Source of the DNA: Eurosta solidaginis
Taxonomy: Eukaryota > Arthropoda > Insecta > Diptera > Tephritidae
Assembly (NCBI RefSeq): GCF_040869045.1
Contig: NC_090323.1
Location: 261,024,392 to 261,088,391 of the forward strand
Length of the DNA stretch: 64,000 nt
Direction of reading: 5' to 3'
This document shows positions 22,561 through 33,244 of the stretch, in pieces. The notes under the pieces were generated by a model that ran no database searches, was not told the DNA's origin, and was given only the letters and a program-made list of their open reading frames with translations. The stretch's first letter is position 1, and every line of letters begins with the position of its first letter. The position numbers and the translations under genes were made by a program.

Positions 22561-24313
22561 TCCATTCGTTCCACCGATCTTTACCCTGTCTACTGCCTTT
22601 GACTTTTGTGGTCTTTGTCGAATCTCTTCCACCAGTACTGGCTTACTGCTGTAGCCTTTCTCCAAACTGAATTTAAGTGGAACATCCTTGTTCTTATAGC
22701 ACATAATCCTTCTTTGCATGTCGATCCTGATGCCATGGTCAACTAAGAAGTCCACTCCCAAAATGACTTCATCAACGATCTCTGCCACAATGAATTTGTG
22801 TAGAACCTTGACTTTCCCTATTAAGACTTCACATACCACTTCTCCCTGGACTTGGTTACACTCGCCAGTGACCGTATGCAATCTTGCTCCATGTAATGGC
22901 TTTACTCTCACATTGGCCAAATCAAATCGGATTATGGCATGAGATGCGCCCGTATATATAGTCAGTAAATGCTCCTTGCCTTCCATATTTCCTCTGACGG
23001 CAAGACTGCTCGATTTTCTTTCGATTTGTGATAGAGATATCACGGGACATTCAATAGCTGGAGCAAGTTCTCGCTCCTTGCCTCTTGGTCGCCTTAGCTC
23101 ATCTCCTTCAGCTTTATGCTTAAGTCCACGCATGCTGTTGGAGCAACTAGGATCAACACCGCAATGGCGTGCAATGTGACCTGGCTTCCCGCATTTGAAG
23201 CATTTGATTACTCTGTCACTCCGCTTTTGCGATCCTTTCAGTGCATCCGATATTGTGTTCACCCAGTCTGACCTTTCTACTTCCACATGGCGTGCTTTGA
23301 AAGCTGGCTTACTCAGAAGCGATACTGTTTCCTGAATCAGTGCGCGGGATACCGTTTCAGCAAATGTTGGCTTTGGGTTTGCATATGTTGCTCGCTTCGT
23401 TTCAATATCCCGTAATCTGTTGTTAAAGCTCTGAATTTTTACCCTTTCAGTGTATTCCACGGGTGCGTCGGTATTCGTCAAATGTGCAAGCCTTTCGATA
23501 TCTGACGCAAACTCCTGCAAAGTCTCATTCGCCTTTTGGTAGCGGTTTTGTAACTCAATTTGGTATATCTGTTTCCTATGCTCGCTTCCGTTACGTCTCA
23601 CGACAGCGGTCATCAATGCTTCATAACTATTCCATTCGTACTCTGGAATAGTTTGAAAGATTTCAGCTGCAGGCCCTTTCAATGCCAGGAACAGTGCAGC
23701 GTCACTGTTGAAGTTTTCTCAAATTGAAGTTTAAATACCTGAAAAGGTACAGAGCCGTAAAGGGATTGTGTTTTTACCTTTGGATTACTCCCTGAAACAG
23801 CTGGACTATTTAGTTGTATCTGCTCCATACAACTTTTTAAATCATCGACTTCTGCCTGAAACTGAGCGAATTTTGCATGTTACGCTTCAAGTTTTGATGA
23901 TACCCTGGCTTCCTGTGCTTCTAACTGCGAAAACATTTGTGCCGCCTGCAATGAAAAGCGCTCCTCCTTTGCTTCAAATTTGGATGTTATACGTGTCTCC
24001 TGCGATTCCAGTTGGGATGCCATATATGTCTTCTGTTCTTCCAGCTGCAAAGACACTGTGGACGTTTGTGCAGCCAATATCATACTCAAGTCTGTGTTCG
24101 CCATTGTCTGCGGTGCTTCGTTTTTCTCCTCCATTTTTGTTGTTTTCTCGCCGCTATCAAGATGAAAAGTGTGTTCATCAACGTCGATTCCTTCGAATTC
24201 CATAGCTTCCGTAGTCGTGTTTTTAGCTCGGATTTATTGCCAGTAGTATTCAATCCACGGGCTTCCAACTCCTTTTTGAGTTGCTGGATCTTCAAGTCAC
24301 TTAACTTGGCCAT
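22561..24313 (-). pseudogene. Gypsy-like gag-protease with SAP domain and CCHC knuckle
   Basis: Start at 24313: KLSDLKIQQLKKELEARGLN is an N-terminal SAP-type DNA-binding helix pair (24310..24200). The frame then shifts to a Gln/Glu-rich coiled coil (24205..23880), and shifts again into a long frame (23682 downward) with a gag core, the zinc knuckle CFKCGKPGHIARHC (about 23200..23160) and an aspartic protease. The protease active site reads TIYTGAS where DTGAS is expected, so the catalytic Asp is Tyr, while the later ILGVDFL motif is intact. The frame then runs into the inserted LINE. The particle-forming part is recognisable but the gene is inactive. Confidence 0.85.
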
Positions 24314-24364
24314 GTCCTTGTTTTCCTCTGGAATTTATTCAACAATTCCTCTTCTGACAACAAA

Positions 24365-24848
24365 TGTAACGAATTTTGGGAAATTCCTGATAATTATGCG
24401 CCTCCTGCTAACGTTCGCTATTGCGAAATGGTCTTTATTAGACTACTTTGGGAGTAGTACTTCACAAAAGCGTGTTTAAATCAAAGTGATTGGTTATTCC
24501 TCAGCTTGAGCTGCTTTTATACTCTCTGTTGCCTCGTTCGCATATTTCTGCTAAGGTCTAGACGTTTCACCTTCTAGAACAGTTGTGTCTCCTGCTTGGT
24601 TATTTAGCTATATGCGGGTGTATCTGTGAGTAACAACTTCTGCTCTTAGCTGACGACTACATATGTGTATGTGAGATAATTTCTTTGCTTTAAGATGCTG
24701 GTTATGTGCGTGAAATATTCTTCGTCGCCTTCTATGTATGTGTGTAAATGGCTTACTTTGATGTGTTCATGTACACAAGTGTGGCTGCTTGCTGTTCTTG
24801 TTGTTGTGATTATTTACCAACAGCATAGAGATGCTAATATTCGCCACA
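24365..24848 (-). repeat. 5' LTR of the Gypsy-like element
   Basis: Begins TGTAACGAATTTTGGG and ends TATTCGCCACA on the plus strand, TG..CA bounded. Pairs with 20888..21377. Confidence 0.9.
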
Positions 24849-27271
24849 ATGTAAAGCAGAAAGTTCCGATATTTGGGTGTCCAGATGTCTATAGGTTTGA
24901 CTTTGTGACCCAACCACACCAGAACTGCTTGACGGATTCTGATGAAAGGTGACACGCAGACAGACAAAAGTCTGAAAGGATATTGTGGATATATTTTTTG
25001 AAAAAGGTGAAGATGACCACGCCCCCTGAAAACACTTACTTTTTAGTAATGATGTTAAGTCTGCGGATCGTAGACAAGGAGGTCTAGCAATTGGGAAAAG
25101 GTGGTATGTGTCACCCAACTCCCCCTTCGGAACCGTATCTTCTGTCCAAGGGCAATAATATTTTTGACCTGGGTCATATAGATCGATGTGTAAGCAATTT
25201 TTGAAAGTGAATAGTAGCGCGCTTCTCATCCATCCTTGCCGTTTTCGTAAGTCGTGCCTTTTTAAGTTGACTAGAGCTTAACCCTGCCAATTTTGCTATT
25301 TGACCTACACCGGAGATACCCAGAACACTTCATAGAACGTCGGATATCGATTCGGCCGGCAAGTCGCATGAGCGCAGCGGCTGAGATTCAGTATAGCTAG
25401 TAGTGTAAACTATTTAATTTTTTACTTTGATTTAACAAATCTCCCACTTGCTCAAAAATCTTCTTCACTGTCGGCAATTGCCGGTATAAGAGAAATGTCA
25501 TCCACCCCTCTTGAGGAAGGCCATTGTGCTAGTGTGCCATTCACTTTTTTAAGCCCTGCAAGCCTCAGAGGATGGATAGAATGAATCCTGCGTAGCTTCA
25601 ATACCTTTGGGGTGTCCTAAGCTGGCTGGCTTCCTTCCGTTTACGCCAACTGTCAGACATGAGCCTGTGCTCTCTTATTGTAAACGCTATAGCCTCTTAC
25701 TGATGTTAACTTAAGGAACAAATGGGAACGACAGCTCAAAGAAAGGGCACAACGCAGGGTTTTTCGTGGTTATTAACTACCTGCTTCAGCACCTAGTGCG
25801 TCGGGACCGTCAAGTAGTTGCCTATGCTAACTTTAGAACAACAGCTTAGCATTGACAACAATTAGCCCGCCACCAAAGAACGCATGTCGATCGCTTGTTG
25901 TATCGTTTGCTTTGAGTGTGCACCATGAAGTGTTGTTGCAGGTCATAGAGAGCAATTAGAGCCATTGCGTGGGCATCTTTGGTCTTGGCGATTCACCGCA
26001 TATAAAGTAGATCAATATTACATCCACACTGGGCGTGTGCATTGTACATAAACATGTACATAGAACTGATTCTCAAGCGCTAGCCAATTTACCGTTCACG
26101 TTTCAGTGTGCAATAAATATCAACGAAGGGCCTATAACTTAAAACTCTAATAAGAAAAGTTTCTTATAACCATTTGCTAGTTTCTAATAAGCTATAACTT
26201 TTCAACATTATAAGTACATGTAGTAAATACCAATTGCTTGCGTGTCCTCATTTCAGCGCCTTTCTCTTACTATTAATATAGTCTTAGTTTCTTATCAAAC
26301 AAGTAGTTTGTAAAATTCCAACAGCTCATTGTGAAAAACCCAGCGCACAAATGAGACCTTCCGGATTTTTATTGACATTTCACAAATAAATTTGAAATAT
26401 TTCACTAATTAATCATCATGTAATGGCAGCAGAAGCAGCAGTAGACGTCGCAAAACAAATTTTCAGTGCCGTCTGGTGAAAAACGTTTTTGAAGCAAGAA
26501 AAAAAGCCAAAGTATAGCGTTATTTTAATGATTTAACATATGCAATCTTTGCATGCAAAAGTTTTTAAAAAGTTCATACTTACAAAAAAAAGGCAAATAG
26601 TTAGTATTGTTGTGGTTTTTTGCACAGTCGCGCATGCGCTGCCGCAATTGCATTTGCTCGTACAAATAAATGTTGTAAGTTGTTGGTATGCGCCAACCTT
26701 TCGATAGTAGATACGACCATTGCATGATGATTATGATGGTTGTTTCGAATTTTATTTCCTTTTTCTGATATTTGTGTTTGTGTTGGTTTTTTTTTTTAAT
26801 TCAATCGCAACACTTCCCACAGGCATTTTGTAGTTACTTAGTATTTCACATCAGCATGCAATACCACAGCAAATTGCAAACAGGAAAAACAAAAATATGC
26901 TGGTGCAGGGGAAAAACTCCGCTAAGAAAAATAAAATTTCTGTTTGGTGTGCCAAGGCAAAGCGGTTAAGCTAAGTTAGTTTTTTTTGTGTCTGCAATGT
27001 TCTACTTGTAGGTATTTAGGTGTACAACGCTCTGTTGAATAATCTCCCACATATATTATATTAGTCATGAAGCTAATGGCTTAAATTTCTGTTAGACGAC
27101 CCCATTTACAGTGGACCATGTCATTGCAAAAGTGCATAAATAAAATAAGCCAAGTTAGCGAACGAGACAGTCAGATATTTGTCAGTCAAAAGACAACCAG
27201 TACTGCCGATGGCCACCTTCTCAAGAATTTAAATTTCAAAGGTAACGCTTTATGCTGATATACTTAACATA
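24849..27271. other. Mostly unassigned DNA
   Basis: The first 170 bases (AACTGCTTGACGGATTCTGA, GGATATTGTGGATATATTTT) resemble interior Helitron text. The rest, 25000..27271, shows no convincing coding frame, element end or RNA gene. The stretch near 26395..26450 has GCAGCAGAAGCAGCAG. Confidence 0.45.
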
Positions 27272-27779
27272 TGTGACGAATATTAGCAACACTAAGGGAT
27301 ACTATCATCTCTAAGCCAATACTAAGCAATGACTTGTATGCACATCAATAAATCAGTCATTATGTCTATACATACGTCCATACACGCAGCGGAGAGCAAT
27401 GCACAAACACATGCATATATATGAGATACTCCTAAAAGTAGGCAATAATTTGTGCAAGTATCACTCACATATACACGCGCATATGAGAAGCTATAAACGT
27501 AGTTATAGCTGGTAACTAACTAGTAAATTCTAGAAATAGAACCGCCTAGAAATATGCCAACGAGGAAACCAAACAGTATAAAATCAGCAACAGTTGAGGC
27601 ACGACCAATCAGTTTGATTAAAGCAAGCTCTCAGTTGCGAAGTACAAGTGTTATTCTCAAGTAGTCTAATAAAGACCATTTTGGCATTATTCAATATTGG
27701 AGTTATTTATTCAACAGTTTAGTGATTCGAACGTTAGCAGAAGATTTGGAATAAGCGGAATTTCAGTAAATTCGCTACA
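27272..27779 (+). mobile_element. Solo LTR
   Basis: Begins TGTGACGAATATTAGC and ends AATTCGCTACA. Internal AGTATAAAATC-type TATA and AATAAAGACC polyadenylation-like words support plus orientation. No internal retrotransposon sequence on either side. Same family as the fragment at 9581. It is related at both edges (CGAAT, AACGTTAGCAGAAG) to the LTRs at 20.9 and 24.4 kb. Confidence 0.8.
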
Positions 27780-27816
27780 ATAATGTCGTACAAAATAATC
27801 TTCCTCTTTATTGCAG

Positions 27817-27939
27817 GGATCAGAAACTTCTGCAGATGCCACCAAGCATGGCTTGGAAGCGTGTCGTTTCCAACCAACCATTCAGAGCGACTCATTCGAT
27901 AGACTAAGCAGTGCTGAGCCTCAGCATTCTATTGGGAAG
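27817..27939 (+). CDS. Candidate internal exon of an unidentified gene
   Basis: The stretch lies between TCTTCCTCTTTATTGCAG (strong acceptor with pyrimidine tract) and AAG|GTAATA (good donor). It is 123 bases, a multiple of three, and open throughout in the frame reading GSETSADATKHGLEACRFQP and on to QPTIQSDSFDRLSSAEPQHS. The translation is polar, Ser-rich and unlike TE proteins, suggesting a disordered linker in a host protein. I do not recognise it. Base composition is higher in GC than both flanks. It lies directly after the solo LTR and directly before the minisatellite. No companion exon was found, so the gene, if real, has large introns. Confidence 0.4.
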
Positions 27940-27949
27940 GTAATATTTA

Positions 27950-29190
27950 AGGATATTTTGAGACTATTTTTTGGATATATTCTAGAACGTTTCAGGATTG
28001 TTGTCAAGACTTATTCGGGATTGTTTCAAGACTATTTCGAACTGTTTTAAATACTATTTCGGGTGTACTTCAGAACGAATTCGGAACAATTCCGAGATCG
28101 CTTCAGGACTGTTTCGAGATCATGTCAGGGCTCTCTCTTGATAATTTTGGAAATACTTTTGTATCATTCCGGAAATTTTTCGAGGCGACCACCAAATAGT
28201 TTCGGCATTGGTTTTGAGATAATATGGGATTTTTTAAGGATCATATAGGTTTTTGAAATCGTTTAGGAAGTATTTTGGTGTTGCTACGGATAGTTTTCGG
28301 GACTATATCAGAACCATTATGGAACTATTTTGGGATAAGCGTTCATTTAAAGATTGTTTTCGCGATTATTTCGGGGCTGTTTTCGGGATTATTCTGAAAC
28401 TAATTCCTGATGGTGTATTGGAACACTTCGAGACCGTTTCGAAATTATGTTCGGGACTACTTCTGGATGGTTTCGATACCATTTCGAGGTCGTTTCGGTA
28501 TCACATCGGTACTATTTCAGAATTGTTTTAGGGATAATTTCAGGCATACTTCAGGACAAATCCGAAACAGTTCTGAGATCGTTTCAGGACGATTTCAGGA
28601 TTATTACGGGATTGTCTCTGGATCATTTGTGGTTTAGTTTTAAGTAATTTCGGGACTGTTTGAAGATCTTTTCAATACCCTTTCGGGATAATTTTTAGTC
28701 TATCTCCAAATTGTTCCCGCATAAGTTTCGAGATAATTTCGGGATTCTTTCAGGATCGTCTCATTGTTTGGAATCATTTAGGGAGTATTTCGGTGTTACT
28801 TCGGATTTTTTATGAAACCATCTCAGGATAATTTTGGAACTGTTTTCTTTATTATTTCGTGACTGTTTCGCGATTATTTGGGAATTGCTTTTGAGAAAAT
28901 TTTGGGACCGTTTCGATATTAGTTTCGGGACTGTTTCTAGGCCGTTTTTATATCACGTCGGCACTATTTCAGAATTGTTTTAAGGACCATTTCGGGTATA
29001 CAAACTCGGAGCAATTCCGAGATCTTTTCAGGATTATTTTAGGATCATGTCGGGAGTATCTATGCATTATTTCCGGGATATTCTAAATCATTTCGCAGCA
29101 GTTTCAAGATCATTTGAAGACATTTTCGGGATCATCTCGAGGCTTTCTCCGAATTTTTCTGGTAACAGCTGCGAGATTCGTTCGTGATTA
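27950..29190 (+). repeat. Degenerate minisatellite built on a TTTCGGGAYTRTTTC-like unit
   Basis: For about 1.2 kb short words such as TTTCGGGACT, TTTCGAGATCAT, TTCAGGACTG and ATTTCGGGAT follow each other at roughly 15-base steps with many substitutions. Several frames remain open for long distances because the unit is a multiple of three and has few stops (for example 28063..28248, 28253..28531). Those frames repeat FRDYF-like peptides and are not a gene. Confidence 0.75.
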
Positions 29191-29934
29191 CTTAGGAACA
29201 TTCTTTAGAATTTGAAAAAATGCATGTAATTTGACAGCTTTCGAATTGCATTTCCTTTCGCATCGAGTTAACGAATAAGGCCACAGGTAGTTCCAACACA
29301 GCAGGAGTGTAGTCTTTTATTCTAAAACCGGTTTGATATATATACTGTACAATTTGTTGAATAAGCCAAAGCCGTCGAACGAGATTCTGGGGCGACCGAG
29401 ATTACATCTCAGCAGCACATTCTCTGTATTTCAGAAAGAGTTTTTACGCTGTTATAACTACAAAAACATAAGAAATTCCAGAATCATTCATCGCCACAAT
29501 TCCACATTTTACAAGGAGTTTACTAATTTCTAAACACTGTATGAAAACAATTTTCCCGCTCCTTAATAACTCCATCACCTACACCGCATGCAGACTAGAC
29601 ACCGCCATGACCGTTTTAGCCGGAAGGTGCTTTTGGACATTTGTCCACACACCTAAACAAACCACAATTGTAAATAAAGAAAATGTCTATATTATGTCGC
29701 TTCATTGTTGTTATGGGTTTGTTGGCCTGCAATTCCTCTTTTTGTTGGAAAATCAAAACTGTTCAAATACGCAAATGCGGGGTTTACCTTCCGGCATTAT
29801 TACTTTGGAATAAAAAAGTCGATAATGGATGTCATCGATAAAAATCCGACTTTTCGATAAAAAACCGATAACACGCCATCCGGTTTTGGTATCTTATCTT
29901 TCCTTCCCCTATTTTCTTTTATCTTCCGCCGAAC
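29191..29934. other. Unassigned; possible LINE tail
   Basis: An open stretch at 29333..29533 ends FLRCYNYKNIRNSRIIHRHN and could be a decayed LINE C-terminus, but this is weak. Near 29815..29875 there are repeated CGATAA words. Confidence 0.3.
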
Positions 29935-30877
29935 TTTTTATACCTTTCAAGAACATGAAATGGTATATTAACTTTGGTCCGATGTTTGTAACGTTGAGAA
30001 ATATAGATGATAGACTCACCATTAAGTGTACCGAATTGACGACGAACTGAGTTGATATAGCCATGTCCGTCTGTTCGTCCGTCCGTCCGTCCGTCTGTCT
30101 GTTTATCCCAGTGAAATTTGGCACAAGGATGTATTTTTGTATTATATTAGACATTTGTCGGATTCGGTAGGATCGGACCACTATAACATATATCTCCCAT
30201 GCAACCGATCGTTCAGATAAGACGATTTTGGTCATTCCTGCCGCAATTTAGAAGGTATAAAGGTGAAACTCGCTGATAAATATTCTAATATATCATAGAA
30301 GATTCCTGAAAAAATCACTTTCATCGGAGCTATATGTATATAGTATATACCTATCCCATACGACCGATCCTTCAGATAGAAAGATTTTTGGCCATTTCTC
30401 CCTTAGTTTCCAATATAAAACCGTGAAACTTGGTGATATATATTCTAATATATCATAGAAGATTTCTTGAAAAAATCACTTTGATCGGAGCTATATATAG
30501 TTATATCCCATGCAACCGATCGTTCACATAGAAAGATTTTTGGGAATTTCTCCCTTAATTTCCAATACAAAAACGTTAAACTTGGTGATATTTATTCTAA
30601 TATATCATAGAAGATTTCCTGTAAAAATCATTTCGATCGGAGCTATATATAATATATATCCTATACAACCGATCGTTCAGATAAGGGGATTTAATGCCAT
30701 TTTTTATTTAATATTTATCTTTAAAAGCGTTTAGGTATGTACATCTGTTCAATATATATTTCTTATCTTATACATCCGATTATTTGGAGATTATGAACGG
30801 GATAAGATTATTGTTCAGCCCCACTCATGAAAGGTATGAAGTCTTCGGCACAGCCGAAGACAGTCCCATCCTTACTT
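29935..30877 (-). mobile_element. RepB element (RepA-like, minus orientation)
   Basis: On the minus strand it starts AAGTAAGGATGGGACTG, then the hairpin GTCTTCGGC-TGT-GCCGAAGAC (30861..30841), then TTCATACCTTTCATG. It ends GACGGACGGACGGACG..ACATGGC (about 30105..30060) and GAAAGGTATAAAAA (29935). This is the same layout as RepA: AAGTAAG start, TTCGG hairpin, GACGGACG block and a TATAAAA end inverted against the start. Its centre holds tandem units. Confidence 0.7.
30170..30700 (-). repeat. About four tandem units of roughly 130 bases inside RepB
   Basis: The block CTAATATATCATAGAAGATT..AAATCACTTT.GATCGGAGCTATAT..CC.ATACAACCGATCGTTCA recurs at about 30285, 30450 and 30595, with a partial copy near 30175. 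The text differs from the 44-48 kb satellite, although unit length and position within the element are similar. Confidence 0.75.
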
Positions 30878-31041
30878 CTTTTCCCTTCTATTATTTTCTT
30901 TTCTTATTTTAAATCACGAAATGTTCATTTGTCGAATAAGTAAAAATCGCAGCATACATAACTTACATTAATAAAAAGGATCTGAATTTCCTTTCTTGAT
31001 TTCCCGAAAGTATTATAAAGTTGATCCATATGTATGTACAT
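30878..31041. other. Short spacer
   Basis: AT-rich, nothing recognised. Confidence 0.4.
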
Positions 31042-31513
31042 TAGGGTGGGTCGATTTGTATGGACGAAAGTTAACCGATATCGTGCCATCGATTTTTCGA
31101 TAGGATTTGGGCTTAGGAAAAAAGTTCCACTACGCATACCCAAAAAAATAATTTTCAAGCCTGCGAAATTTAATTTTTTTACTTTTTTTCGACTTTGACT
31201 TTTAAGGTTTTTTATGACCTACTAAAAAAATGTTCATATGTATACCCCGTCCGACCCAAAAATGTCCGCTAAAAGCGTTGGGGATAACAGTTTTTTGAAA
31301 AAAAAAAAAAAATTATTTTACAATCAAATGAAAAATTTTTAATAAGTCATGAAAAATACCTTAAAAATCGAAGTCGAAGAAAAGTCAAAAACTGAAATTT
31401 CGCAGACTCAAAAATTATTTTTTTGGGTATGCGTAGTGGAGCTTTTTTTCCTGAGCCCAAATCCTATCAAAAAATCGATGGCGCGATATCGGTTAATAAG
31501 TCGACCTGGTCTA
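31042..31513. mobile_element. Foldback hAT-like MITE
   Basis: The left arm TAGGGTGGGTCGATTTG..GTTAACCGATATCG and the complement of the right arm TAGACCAGGTCGACTT..TTAACCGATATCG match over more than 150 bases, including CGATTTTTCGATAGGATTTGG and CACTACGCATACCCAAAAAA. Flanks are ATGTACAT (31034..31041) and ATGTGCAT (31514..31521), an 8-base duplication with one change, as expected for hAT elements. Confidence 0.7.
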
Positions 31514-31521
31514 ATGTGCAT

Positions 31522-32922
31522 ATTTTTATTGAAAAGTTTTTGTGTCATCTAATGTTACGTTTGGAAACAAACCGCTTTCGGCGTTGTGCCATCATCAGTG
31601 TAATTTCTTTCGAACAAAATTTATATACAGTTTCGATTTTAGGTAATTTATTTAAGCAAACGGGTCAAAAAAGCAACACATTTTTTATCATTTCAGAAAA
31701 AAACTGTAAATTTCAAATGAGCAATAATTTTGTAATTTATATACAAAGTTGTTACAATACTAAAGTCGATCCCAAAAATTATTATAAACTTTTCCTTTTG
31801 TTTATTATTATTTTGTTTGTTTAAAAACATTTAAGGAGCCAAAGTTAACAAAATTTTTAGATTCGACTTTTCTTTGTGTGTAATTTTGAGATAACATTGA
31901 ATTCTTGTTCAGCATACATCAAATTCATATTCGCTATAATCGGCGGTATTCAAACTTGCAAAACTTTCTATTGAGTCGGTTGATTGTATTTCATCTTCAA
32001 AGTAAACAAAACGTTGACCTCTTTTTCTTTTAACAAATTGTGGAGTTGGCAAAACGGTGAACATTTCATATAATTGCTAATCAAAGTTCATAGGTAAGAA
32101 GACTACTACATAACCATAAAATAGCATAACTTATACTTTCTATTATACATTTTTGAGGGTTGGCTGAATAAGTTTTTTTTTTACTATACTTCAATCATAC
32201 ATAGCTGGGCTTGATTTTTGTTTTCACTACCAAACAATTTTTAGTGAAAGGAGAACATGTTTTCACTAGGAGTAGTTGTAGGAAGCCACTTAAGGGCGAT
32301 TATCAAGACCGAACTGAAGTGATATTCACTTCGTTGCTTTGAGCCAAGCCAACTGAACTAAGCCATATTTCCAAGACAATCGAATTGTCACCCATTGCAA
32401 ACTGATTTATTCGATAGGGATATTTGCAAATCGACAGTTGCTACAAAAAAACGCTGGTGCTGAGAATAAATATTGAAGAAACTCCATCATAGAGGCTCAG
32501 ACGACCGATATGCGCTTTTGCAGGTGATTTCGGAATACGAAGCACCAGACCGCTTCATATCCCTCAAAGGCAACTATATACTATACATCATGGTTTTTTG
32601 TTTCCCCGACAATCGGCCTGAAGCGGTGTCTATTACACAAAACAATTATATTTGCCCGTCAAAGCTGTAATATCGTTCCTGATTGCTTTATTTTATTTCC
32701 AAAAGATGTCATGACAATAGATCGTGTAAACGATGTCAAAACTGGCCTAACTTCCGGAATAGAAGGAACGAGGGAAGGACTTAGGCAGTGGTAAGGACAT
32801 TACAGCCCATACAGACAGTTAAGAAATGAAAAAGAGAACTGCAGCTGGGCTGCATTCGAAACATGAGTAGGCAATCAGTTGTGCCGCCTCCTTGACGCTT
32901 GCAATGTCTTCCAGCCAGACAG
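31522..32922. other. Mostly unassigned
   Basis: The part right after the MITE (31560..31600, CCGCTTTCGGCGTTGTGCCATCATCAG) resembles text near Penelope-like elements. An open stretch at 32473..32670 is not recognised. No other structure. Confidence 0.35.
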
Positions 32923-33228
32923 TAAAAAAAAAAATACAAGGCACCACTGAAAAGATCTAAGCCGCGCTTCACTTCCAATTTGTGCCTTGCTCCTTTAAAT
33001 TTTTCCTGAAATTGGCGCGATGGACCTACATGTTTTACACCGAGGGAGATAAAGTTTTCACTGAGAAACTTTTCGTGGCAGAAATACACTCTGATGGTTT
33101 GCAAAATCACTGCCAAGGGGCCACCCCGCTTAGAATTTTTATTTTCTAATTGAAAAATTTTTGATGTTACTTTGTCAGGAACTATAACCCAGGATCTTCG
33201 GTGTGGTAAGCCGAGCACGCTACCACAA
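32923..33228 (-). mobile_element. SINE, nearly full length
   Basis: Minus strand: GTGGTAGCGTGCTCGGCTTA (A-box region), CCTGGGTTATAGTTCC at the B-box position, GGGGTGGCCCCTTGGCAGTG, TTTCTGCCACGAAAAG, CATGTAGGTCC, GCACAAATTGGAAGTGAAG, GATCTTTTCAGTGGTGCC and a T-rich end. Same order as the 5.4-kb copy but lacking the TCTGCCTTGCAGATGCC block. Confidence 0.8.
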
Positions 33229-33244
33229 AATTTAGGACAGTACA

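Larger units (their letters stand above)
20888..24848 (-). mobile_element. LTR retrotransposon, Gypsy-like, pol mostly lost
   Basis: Two direct LTRs (20888..21377 and 24365..24848) enclose a minus-strand gag-protease region. On the minus strand the 5' LTR is the right one. The 3' LTR is preceded by the purine tract GAGGGCGGAA (about 21380..21390), as expected for a polypurine primer. Sequence just inside the 5' LTR (TTTGTTGTCAGAAGAGG) is the primer-site position but I could not match a tRNA with confidence. Reverse transcriptase, RNase H and integrase are absent: between the protease and the 3' LTR only about 240 bases of element DNA remain plus an inserted LINE. Flanking duplications are not convincing (ATAT versus ATGT). 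Confidence 0.85.

Noticed and set aside
27272..27779. Full LTR retrotransposon starting here
   Set aside because: No primer site, gag or second LTR follows; the next sequence is the exon candidate.
28063..28647. Several overlapping open frames rich in FRDYF-like peptides
   Set aside because: They follow the minisatellite period in more than one frame, so openness comes from the repeat.
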